From: Geothermobacter hydrogeniphilus
GTDB lineage: Bacteria; Desulfobacterota; Desulfuromonadia; Desulfuromonadales; Geothermobacteraceae
Direction: 5' to 3'
Assembly (NCBI RefSeq): GCF_002093115.1
Contig: NZ_NAAD01000018.1
Location: 1-64,000, forward strand
DNA: 64,000 nucleotides
The notes under the pieces were generated by a model. The model saw only the letters and a list, made by a program, of their open reading frames with translations. It made no database searches and was not told the DNA's origin. Made by a program: the position numbers and the translations under genes. Below are positions 52,638 to 58,900 of the stretch, in pieces. Every line of letters starts with the position of its first letter. Position 1 is the first letter of the stretch.

Positions 52638-55235
52638 ATGGAATCAGGGCTAAAGCTAAAACTATTCATAAGTTATTCTCATCTTGACGAAGGTCTAGTT
52701 AATGAATTTATAAAGCACATCACTCCACTAAAAAACAATGGTGTGATTGATGAGTGGTATGACAGAAAAATTTTAGGTGGTGATGATTTTCAAGATACCA
52801 TTGATAACAACTTGGACAATGCAAATATTATTTGTCTTTTCATATCTAAGAATTTCATCTCTTCTAATGCGTGTATCAAGGAGAAGGAAAAAGCTTTTTA
52901 CCTTAAATGCTCTAAAGGAGTCATTGTTCTTCCAATAATATTGTCTCCATGTGCATGGTTGGATGATATGGAATTAAGGAAAGTTTTAGCTTACCCAACA
53001 GACGGCAAGCCAGTTATCAGTCATTCAAATAATGATGAAGCTTGGGTTGATGTTTATAATGGACTAAAGAAAATTATCGATGAAATGTCAAAATATAAAC
53101 AACTCAATCTTAAAACTGACTTCATTGAGTTCTTAAACAGCGCTGAACTTCTATCAAAAGCCCATTACAAGAAAGAGCGCATAACCCTTGATGACATTTT
53201 TATTTATCCATATTTTGAAAAATATGACTACGTCAAGGGCAATGAAAAAAAAATAAACTCAAAGGAGCTAATTGAAAAAATACTACTAATTGAAAAAATA
53301 CTATTGGCTGGAGAAAATCAAGCTGGAAAAACAACTTTTTGCAAAAAAGTGTTTTCTAAGCTGCATGAACTTTCTATGGTTCCTGTTTATGTAGCAGGAG
53401 AATCAAGTAATTCATACCAAGGAAAAATCGACAACATAATTAGCAATTGCTTTTCTCAACAATATGAAGGGTTGGAGTTCAAAGAAATAGACAAGATTAA
53501 GATAGTCCCCATCCTTGATAATTTCCATTATGCAAAGGAAAAAGAAAAACACATTAAAGACCTGGAAGAGTACAAACATCAGGTGATTATCGTTGATGAC
53601 ATATTTGGTCTTAACTTTAAGAATGAATCAACTATAAGTGCATATTCTCACTACAAAATTCAGGAACTTTCGCCGTCTTTAAGGAATGAATTAATCAGAA
53701 AATGGGCAAGCATTGGCCAGCAAGAATTGCCATTGATTCATGAAAATGAAGTTTACAGAGAGATAGACAGCAAAGAAGAACTTATAAATACAACACTCGG
53801 GATTGTTATAGGCAATGGCATCATGCCTTCCTACCCGTTTTTTATTCTTTCTATTATTAGTACATACGATACGGCAACACCACTCAATCAGGAAATAACC
53901 TCACAGGGATATTGTTATCAAGCCCTAATATATATGTACTTAAGAAAACATGGCGTCAAAAACGAAGACATTGATATATACATCAACTTCCTGACGGAGT
54001 TTTCATATCACATATACAAAGCCAAGAAATATGAAATTCCGCAACACGAATTTGATTTATTCATGAAAGGGTACCTTGAACGTTTCAATATGCCAATTGA
54101 ACAAGAGGTCCTGATTCAAAGACTGAGGTCAACGAGGATTATTAACTTAGACTCATTTATGAACTATTCATTTTGCTATCAATATATTTATTATTATTTT
54201 GTTGCAAAATATATAGCTGAAAATATCGAAGAAACAAAGGATGACTTGTGTAATATTGTTTATAATTTGCAACGAGATGAAAATGCTTATATATGCATCT
54301 TTATTACGCATCATACGCGAGATGACTTTGTATTGGATGAGATAATACTGAGTGCATGTGAACTATTTTCGAGTTATCAGCCTGCCACTTTAAGTAAAAA
54401 AGAACTGCACTTTTTTGACGAGGAAGTTAGTTCAATTATTAATGCAGTATTGCATTTGCCTGACAACTCTCCAGAAAAGGAGCGCGAAGAACGCTTAAGA
54501 GCAAAAGACGAGGCAGAGCAGGAAAATCAACATAGACCTCCTGCGCCAGAAGTTGAGCATAGTGATGATTTAACGCTTGCGATACGTAAAAGCATTAAAA
54601 CAGTCGAGGTGATGGGGAGGATAATTAAACAACGTGCAGGGTCATTAAAGAAGGACAGACTTGAGTTTCTTTTTGAAGAAGCAATGAATGTTCATCTACG
54701 CATTCTGTCATATTTTTTTGAGCTTATCAGGAATGTCGACGGACAACGTGAAATTGTTGATTACATCTCGTGCAGGCTCGAAAAACACATTGAGGACAAT
54801 GAAGGCAAGAAGCCTTTATCAAAAGATCAACTTATAAAAATCAGCAAAAACATTTTCTGGAATACTAACTTTTTTATTATATGTGGTTGTTTTGAAAAAA
54901 TGACTCATTCGTTGGGTTCAAATAAGTTGACTCAGGTAATTGATTCAGTATGCAATAAGGTGGATACTCCATCGGCATTCCTACTCAAACATGGGATATT
55001 GATGTGGTACAATAAAAATTTACAAGTTGACCAGATATCAGACAAAATCAAAGAGGATGGTTTTTCTGAAACAGCAATCAAAGTAGTCAAAACCATGATC
55101 ATAAATCATTGTGCAATGCATTCTATTGGATTTCGAGACAAACAAAAAATTGAAGATAAGCTTGGGATTACTGCAAAAAAACTATTGGTTGAGCAATCTA
55201 AGGGAAAAGCATTGTCAATGGCAAACAAAAACTGA
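52638..55235 (+). CDS. TIR-domain protein with STAND-like P-loop NTPase (candidate anti-phage protein)
   Basis: An 865-residue soluble protein. Residues 1-145 form a TIR domain (KLFISYSHLDE; DEWYDRKILGGDDF; IICLFISKNFISSNACIKEKEKAF, where the acidic cluster after the cysteine is in the place of the catalytic glutamate of NAD-cleaving TIRs). From about residue 225 a P-loop, LLAGENQAGKTTFCKKVF, begins a NACHT/STAND-like NTPase with a Walker B-like VIIVDDIFG near 320 and a helical region with aromatic YQYIYYYFVAKYIA near 520. The C-terminal ~240 residues, past a charged linker (EKEREERLRAKDEAEQE), are helical and unrecognised, a possible sensor. GC content and codon use are far lower than in neighbours. 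GGAGGGAACCGACA precedes the ATG. Function in defence is inferred from architecture. Confidence 0.82.
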   Translation: MESGLKLKLFISYSHLDEGLVNEFIKHITPLKNNGVIDEWYDRKILGGDDFQDTIDNNLDNANIICLFISKNFISSNACIKEKEKAFYLKCSKGVIVLPIILSPCAWLDDMELRKVLAYPTDGKPVISHSNNDEAWVDVYNGLKKIIDEMSKYKQLNLKTDFIEFLNSAELLSKAHYKKERITLDDIFIYPYFEKYDYVKGNEKKINSKELIEKILLIEKILLAGENQAGKTTFCKKVFSKLHELSMVPVYVAGESSNSYQGKIDNIISNCFSQQYEGLEFKEIDKIKIVPILDNFHYAKEKEKHIKDLEEYKHQVIIVDDIFGLNFKNESTISAYSHYKIQELSPSLRNELIRKWASIGQQELPLIHENEVYREIDSKEELINTTLGIVIGNGIMPSYPFFILSIISTYDTATPLNQEITSQGYCYQALIYMYLRKHGVKNEDIDIYINFLTEFSYHIYKAKKYEIPQHEFDLFMKGYLERFNMPIEQEVLIQRLRSTRIINLDSFMNYSFCYQYIYYYFVAKYIAENIEETKDDLCNIVYNLQRDENAYICIFITHHTRDDFVLDEIILSACELFSSYQPATLSKKELHFFDEEVSSIINAVLHLPDNSPEKEREERLRAKDEAEQENQHRPPAPEVEHSDDLTLAIRKSIKTVEVMGRIIKQRAGSLKKDRLEFLFEEAMNVHLRILSYFFELIRNVDGQREIVDYISCRLEKHIEDNEGKKPLSKDQLIKISKNIFWNTNFFIICGCFEKMTHSLGSNKLTQVIDSVCNKVDTPSAFLLKHGILMWYNKNLQVDQISDKIKEDGFSETAIKVVKTMIINHCAMHSIGFRDKQKIEDKLGITAKKLLVEQSKGKALSMANKN

Positions 55236-55395
55236 CCAACATTTCAGCTCTTTGGAAATTGAAAATTGACCCACCTGTTCTGAGATGGTTATAACCTGAC
55301 AGTTGGCCACAAAATGAAGAGATGGTCATGCCGCCCCTGGCTGGGGTAAAGATGGAGTTGTCGAAGCTTCATCAACCTCAGCAAAGGAGAACGTC
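55236..55395. other. Region between TIR-NTPase and transposase fragment
   Basis: 160 bp. It contains TGTTCTGAGATGGTTATAACC near 55276, followed by CTGACAGTTGGCCAC, which looks like the outer end of an IS481-type insertion sequence, and then the leader of the truncated transposase. It marks where the AT-rich gene stops and mobile-element debris begins. Confidence 0.45.
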
Positions 55396-55476
55396 ATGAC
55401 CACCAAACGCAAAGTAGCACGAAGGAAGCTCAGCTTGCTAGAACTCGCTGCCGAAATGAACAATGTCAGCAAGGCC
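55396..55476 (+). pseudogene. IS481-family transposase, N-terminal fragment
   Basis: The first 27 codons, MTTKRKVARRKLSLLELA-AEMNNVSKA, match the conserved helix-turn-helix start of IS481-type transposases (usual continuation CKVMGYSRQQFYEIRR). After SKA the sequence changes to unrelated DNA. AAAGGAGAACGTC before the ATG is an intact ribosome site. GTCAGCAAGG is repeated at 55466 and 55479, marking the join with the IS30 fragment. Confidence 0.7.
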
Positions 55477-55493
55477 CGTCAGCAAGGGTGGAT

Positions 55494-55700
55494 TCAAATT
55501 GCAAGTGCACCACGAGCGACAGACCAGAACACCTCATGGGGAGTCCGGTATCCGAGACACTTCCGTGGGCGATTATTTAACCGTCTGACGGCCTCTGCAA
55601 CATCGTCTTCATCGATTTTGCGAAAGTCGACTCCTTTTCGGAAATATTGGCGCAACAAATCGTTGGTGTTTTCGGCACCAAAAAGGGACGCCCATGTAAT
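55494..55700 (-). pseudogene. IS30-family transposase, C-terminal fragment
   Basis: Read on the minus strand, about 60 residues end ENTNDLLRQYFRKGVDF...LNNRPRKCLGYRTPHEVFW...ARGALAI and a TGA at 55494-55496. This is the characteristic C-terminus of IS30-type DDE transposases (ENTNGLLRQYFPKG..NNRPRK.LGY.TP.EVF). The rest of the gene is missing, and the reading upstream (TWASLFGA) is at the edge of the fragment. It abuts the IS481 fragment head on. Confidence 0.75.
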
Positions 55701-55704
55701 TAAA

Positions 55705-55745
55705 AGAACCTATGGGGTCAGGCTTGTAAGATGGTAAGTTTGTCA
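55705..55745 (+). repeat. Family C repeat, copy C1 (left of hipBA module)
   Basis: AGAACCTATGGGGTCAGGCTTG followed by TAAGATGGTAAGTTTGT aligns with copy C2 at 58147-58186 at about 33 of 40 positions in the same orientation. Similar GGGTCAGGCTTG motifs are familiar next to small transposase genes; this is recalled, not searched. Confidence 0.7.
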
Positions 55746-55835
55746 TGGGAAACCCTTGAGGGACGTTGTTTAACTGTTGAATGGGAAGAAGCTCCAAAGC
55801 CTTTCGCTACATCTGCTCAAGGATGGTTTTCGTAT
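55746..55835. other. Short unassigned stretch before hipA stop
   Basis: 90 bp. The plus-strand frame MVSLSWETLEGRCLTVEWEE... has no ribosome site and runs into hipA, so it was not called. No repeat or terminator is clear. Confidence 0.4.
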
Positions 55836-57098
55836 TTATCTCCCCGCCAAATAGTCTTCGAAAACATAGGGATTCAGAAACTGCCTGCTCCGCAGCAGGT
55901 TGCGATCCACCGGGCTCAGTTCGGCCTCGTCGCAGACCTCCTCCCATTTCTGCTTGATCGTCTCGATTTGCCCTTCGATAATTTCCCGTGCTTCCTCCTT
56001 TTTCAGCAGGAAGTTGGGGGCCGCCTGCAGGCAGGTGGCCAGCCTGCTTGAACGGTCGTTGCCGACAATCAGCATGGCCTGGGAGGCTTCGTTGCCGCCA
56101 CAGTCCTGGGGGCAGATGTCGTAGGCCGGGGTCAGGGACAGGGTCTTGCCGTCCCAGAAGGCCGCATGGTTGCGCGCGTGGTCATCGGTATTGCCGCACA
56201 GGATGTTGAAGACCAGCCGGGAGAAAAGCTCCCTGAGCGTTTCGCGGGGCTGGTCGAAGTCGTGGCGGATCAGTTCGGCGAAGGTCTCATAGCTGGCATA
56301 GCGGCCCATCATCTCGTCGAGCCCGAACAAAGTCAGCGCCGAGATCATCAGCTTCCGGGTCCATCCCGTTGCTGTTTTGCGGCGATCGAAGCGTTCGATC
56401 AGCAGCACATCCCGGTGGGCGGCCTTGACGAGTTTGACCGGGGCGACATTCATCCCGGCCAGCTGAGCGAGGCGCATGGCGACAAACTCAGCCTTAACGA
56501 CATTGCGGGTGTCGGTGGTCGATGAGAACTTGGCGATGTATTTCCGCTTACCGTCTTCGATCAACGCCTTGGGTCTGGCCCCACCGATGGAACTGCCATG
56601 GAGCAGCGCGCTGTTCAGCCCCGGTGTCAGGGGAATTCCCTTTTCCACCCGCTCCGCCGCTTCCAGCAGCTCGGCCAACGAAGCATTTCGGGCCAGCCGA
56701 GGGGTGTATTCTGTCGGTGACCGTTGAAAGTCGAGGGCTCCGATCCGGTCTGACCCCGACATGAGCAGGAAGGTCAGCTCACTGGTCTCCCCGGTATCGA
56801 TCTTCACGGCATCTTTGCCATAGATCCTGTTGAGAATGACCCTGCGGCCCCAGGCATCGGGAGCTGCATCTCTGATGCAGCCGGGAATGGACAGTCCGTC
56901 GAGGAGGGGCAGGTGTCCCGCCCGCAGGGGCAGTTCCGGTGGAAAAAGGGAGATGGCCTCGGCCCGTTCCAGGAAGCTGCGCCCGTAATTGAACAGCAGC
57001 GAGCCGTGACTTTCTTCCAGTCTGCCGGCGACCACCGGTTCCGTTTCTCCCGGCAGCCAGACCCAGACAAAGGCCTCATTGGGTACCTTAGAAGTCAT
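55836..57098 (-). CDS. hipA: HipA-family serine/threonine kinase toxin
   Basis: A 420-residue protein-kinase-fold toxin; E. coli HipA phosphorylates glutamyl-tRNA synthetase and induces growth arrest. Seen here are the HipA N-terminal couple domain (FVWVWLPGETEPVVAGRL), GSSIGGARPKALI with the glycine-rich loop, a kinase lysine in RKYIAKFSS, EFVAMRLAQLAGM, the catalytic loop FNILCGNTDDHARNHAAF and the metal-binding AYDICPQ. All catalytic residues appear intact, so the toxin is probably active. The ATG at 57098 lies inside hipB (11-bp overlap). The stop lies 90 bp from the C1 repeat. Confidence 0.9.
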   Translation of the reverse strand: MTSKVPNEAFVWVWLPGETEPVVAGRLEESHGSLLFNYGRSFLERAEAISLFPPELPLRAGHLPLLDGLSIPGCIRDAAPDAWGRRVILNRIYGKDAVKIDTGETSELTFLLMSGSDRIGALDFQRSPTEYTPRLARNASLAELLEAAERVEKGIPLTPGLNSALLHGSSIGGARPKALIEDGKRKYIAKFSSTTDTRNVVKAEFVAMRLAQLAGMNVAPVKLVKAAHRDVLLIERFDRRKTATGWTRKLMISALTLFGLDEMMGRYASYETFAELIRHDFDQPRETLRELFSRLVFNILCGNTDDHARNHAAFWDGKTLSLTPAYDICPQDCGGNEASQAMLIVGNDRSSRLATCLQAAPNFLLKKEEAREIIEGQIETIKQKWEEVCDEAELSPVDRNLLRSRQFLNPYVFEDYLAGR

Positions 57099-57420
57099 CG
57101 GAGACCTCCCGGGGGTTGCTGCGGATCCGTTTGGGCAGCAGAGACAGAGTCTGTTTGGCCAGGTTCGACCTCGCGGCGAGCTGTTCGGTGTCGGTCTCGA
57201 ACAGGGGGAGACCCACCAGGGTGGCGACCTCGAAGACCAGCCCCAGGGAGCAACCGGGATCCCCCGCCTCGATCTTCTGCAGGGTCGCTCGGGAAATGCC
57301 GGCCCGCTCCGCGAGCTCTCGCTCGGACCAACCACGTTGCTTGCGAAACGATTTAATCTGCACCGCCAGGTAGTTGATCGCCTCTCTGGTATGCCTGGAA
57401 AAGGCTCTGGTTTTTGACAT
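57088..57420 (-). CDS. hipB: HipB-like antitoxin and autorepressor
   Basis: A 110-residue protein with an XRE/Cro-type helix-turn-helix (LAVQIKSFRKQRGWSERELAERAGISRATLQKIEAG) and a hydrophobic C-terminal half (LVFEVATLVGLPLFETD). It is expected to bind hipA and repress the operon. AGAGG lies before the ATG at 57420, and the 13-residue extension upstream was discarded. The gene ends inside hipA by 11 bp. A likely operator lies 42 bp upstream. Confidence 0.88.
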   Translation of the reverse strand: MSKTRAFSRHTREAINYLAVQIKSFRKQRGWSERELAERAGISRATLQKIEAGDPGCSLGLVFEVATLVGLPLFETDTEQLAARSNLAKQTLSLLPKRIRSNPREVSDDF

Positions 57421-57461
57421 TGTCGCCTCTTTGACCATTATGATAATCATTGTCGGCATTA

Positions 57462-57481
57462 GTGACTTATATACTAGTCAC
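57462..57481 (-). promoter_or_regulatory. Probable HipB operator/promoter
   Basis: GTGACT at 57462-57467 and AGTCAC at 57476-57481 form a perfect 6-bp inverted repeat around TATATACT, placed 42 bp upstream of the hipB start. The TA-rich spacer could double as a -10 element, which would let HipB block polymerase. A second small palindrome, TGATAATCA, lies at 57441-57449. Confidence 0.5.
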
Positions 57482-57669
57482 AATTGGTTGCAGTTGTCAA
57501 AAACCAACGCTCTATTTGGGAGATGCCCAAGGTGGCGCAGTCCCGGTTTGGCCGGGTTAAGCCTGTTTCAGAGGCGCCGCATGTTGATCGGCACAATTTG
57601 GGTTGAAGACAACCGTTTGACGTTGCAATAAAAGCGTATTACAATGTCATACATATTGAGGAGGAAGGG

Positions 57670-57882
57670 ATGATTACAGTCAGGCTGGAAAAAGAGCTTG
57701 AGGAACAGATTGATCTGCTGGCGAGAGCCAGTGGCGGAAACCGCAGCACCATTGTTCGTGAAGCGATTGTCCGCTACCTGGAGGACAACGAAGATCTGGA
57801 GCTGGCCCGCAGCGCCATGTCCGAGAGTCGCGGCAGCAAACCTCTGCGTGAATTGAGGAGAGAACTTGGCCTGGACGGTTGA
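57670..57882 (+). CDS. Ribbon-helix-helix antitoxin (second TA pair)
   Basis: A 70-residue protein starting MITVRLEKELEEQIDLLARASGGNRSTIVREAIVRYL, a clear ribbon-helix-helix DNA-binding dimer domain, and ending SRGSKPLRELRRELGLDG, the toxin-binding tail. GGAGGAAGGG precedes the ATG. It overlaps the toxin start by 17 bp. Divergent from hipB with a ~250 bp gap; probably autoregulated. Confidence 0.87.
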   Translation: MITVRLEKELEEQIDLLARASGGNRSTIVREAIVRYLEDNEDLELARSAMSESRGSKPLRELRRELGLDG

Positions 57883-58132
57883 AGTCAGCGACATCGCTGA
57901 GAAACAGCTACGTAAACTCGATCGTCCAATCCAAAAACGCATCCTTGATTGGCTCGACGATCGCCTCGAAGGCTGCAAGAACCCGCGCCACTTCGGTGAA
58001 CCGCTTAAGGGAGATCTGCTTGGCCTCTGGCGCTATCGGATTGGCAACTACCGGATTATCTGTGAAATTCAGGAGGACCACCTGGTGGTTTTGGCACTGA
58101 ATATAGGCCATCGCCGGGAGATTTATCGCTGA
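57866..58132 (+). CDS. ParE/RelE-family toxin (second TA pair)
   Basis: An 88-residue protein with the RelE/ParE fold: VSDIAEKQLRKLDRPIQKRILDWLDDRL..., GEPLKGDLLGLWRYRIGNYRIICEI, then VLALNIGHRREIYR. The strand GLWRYRIGNYRIICEI and final HRREIYR are typical. It starts with TTG at 57866, preceded by GAGGAGAGAAC, inside the antitoxin gene. It differs in sequence from the first toxin (25182), so the two pairs are not recent duplicates. Confidence 0.85.
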   Translation: MAWTVEVSDIAEKQLRKLDRPIQKRILDWLDDRLEGCKNPRHFGEPLKGDLLGLWRYRIGNYRIICEIQEDHLVVLALNIGHRREIYR

Positions 58133-58146
58133 GTGGAACCAGTAGC

Positions 58147-58186
58147 AGAACCAGTAGGGTCAGGATTGCAAGATGGCAAGTTTGCA
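58147..58186 (+). repeat. Family C repeat, copy C2 (right of TA module)
   Basis: AGAACCAGTAGGGTCAGG followed by ATTGCAAGATGGCAAGTTTG matches C1 (55705-55745) in the same orientation. Together they bracket hipA, hipB and the second TA pair, about 2.4 kb. Confidence 0.7.
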
Positions 58187-58255
58187 TCAGGTTTAAATCA
58201 TGGCCCGAAAACCCGCATTCATTATCCCAGCACATGGCCTCCCCCCCTCAGTTGA

Positions 58256-58354
58256 ATTTTGTGCCGAATCAAGGCGCAGCCTGATGAGCGCGGAGGTGTA
58301 GCGGCAGCTACGTCGCACAAGCGAAGAAGGATGCAACACAGAGTCGGTGCAAAA
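58256..58354. repeat. Family A repeat, copy A4
   Basis: A ~99-bp element with outer arms ATTTTGTGCCGAATC and GAGTCGGTGCAAAAG in inverted orientation and central hairpin GTAGCGGCAGCTAC (58298-58311), preceded by GATGAGCGCGGAG and followed by GTCGCACAAGCGAAGAAGG. It has the same plan as A1-A3 with a distinct arm sequence. Confidence 0.75.
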
Positions 58355-58423
58355 GACCCGCCCCTCCCCCACCGCAACGAAGCTCGAACTCTCCGTCACC
58401 CCCCACAGTTGAAGGGCGAGGGA

Positions 58424-58523
58424 TTTTTCGTCAGATCAAGGCGGGTGCCGATGAGCGCGGAGACGTACCTGAATGGTACGTCGCACAAGCGAAGAGGTAC
58501 CCAACGCCGAGCTGGCGGAAAAG
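58424..58523. repeat. Family A repeat, copy A5
   Basis: A ~100-bp element with outer arms TTTTTCGTCAGATC and GAGCTGGCGGAAAAG (inverted, with GT/TG pairs) and central hairpin GTACCTGAATGGTAC (58465-58479). GATGAGCGCGGAG and GTCGCACAAGCGAAGAGG are shared with A4, 167 bp to the left. Confidence 0.75.
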
Positions 58524-58541
58524 AACCGCCCCTCCCCACCG

Positions 58542-58569
58542 AAAAAAAAATGCCGGCCCGAAGGCCGGC
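58542..58569 (-). terminator. Terminator of the glutamate dehydrogenase operon
   Basis: On the minus strand GCCGGCC pairs perfectly with GGCCGGC around a four-base loop, followed by A and nine T. It lies 40 bp after the stop codon of the 91-residue gene. Confidence 0.92.
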
Positions 58570-58609
58570 GATTCAAGGGGAGAGGGGAAGTTGGATCGGG
58601 GGTTTAGAG

Positions 58610-58885
58610 TCAGAATCCGCTGACTTTGGAGGTTTCAAGGTAGACGCAATGTTCACTCGACCAGTTCTGGGAGTCCATAATGCGCGGCAGGTCGATGCTG
58701 CTGCCGGCGGGAAAACGCCCGGCAGACTCAAGCAGCCGCACCCGAACCCGGTTCGAGTGGAGGGAGGCAATCACTCCCCGGGCCCTGAAACTGCCCAGGT
58801 TGTCACTCCAGCAGGCGATGACGCGGCTGCCGAGAGCGAGATGTTCATCTTCATTCCGGAGGGAAAGAATTGGATCTGGTCCCAT
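58610..58885 (-). CDS. Small beta-rich protein of unknown function
   Basis: A 91-residue protein with no signal peptide. Its pattern of short strands (ALGSRVIACWS, ARGVIASLHSNRVRVRLLES, SSIDLPRI, HCVYLET) suggests a small beta-barrel, perhaps PilZ- or SH3-like. GAGGAGAAACTGTAACG precedes the ATG. It follows the glutamate dehydrogenase gene by 15 bp and precedes a terminator, so it is co-transcribed with it. No family recognised. Confidence 0.7.
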   Translation of the reverse strand: MGPDPILSLRNEDEHLALGSRVIACWSDNLGSFRARGVIASLHSNRVRVRLLESAGRFPAGSSIDLPRIMDSQNWSSEHCVYLETSKVSGF

Positions 58886-58900
58886 CGTTACAGTTTCTCC

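Larger units (their letters stand above)
58133..58541. other. Repeat-filled intergenic region after second TA pair
   Basis: This stretch without a gene contains family C copy C2 and two family A copies (A4, A5), placed as a ~167-bp tandem duplication with AAAAGA-CCGCCCCTCCCC after each. The 285-codon frame across it at 58259-59116 changes character inside the repeats and runs antisense to the next genes, so it was rejected. Confidence 0.65.

Noticed and set aside
55731-56051. 106-codon plus-strand frame across the hipA end
   Set aside because: More than half is antisense to hipA; no support for a start.
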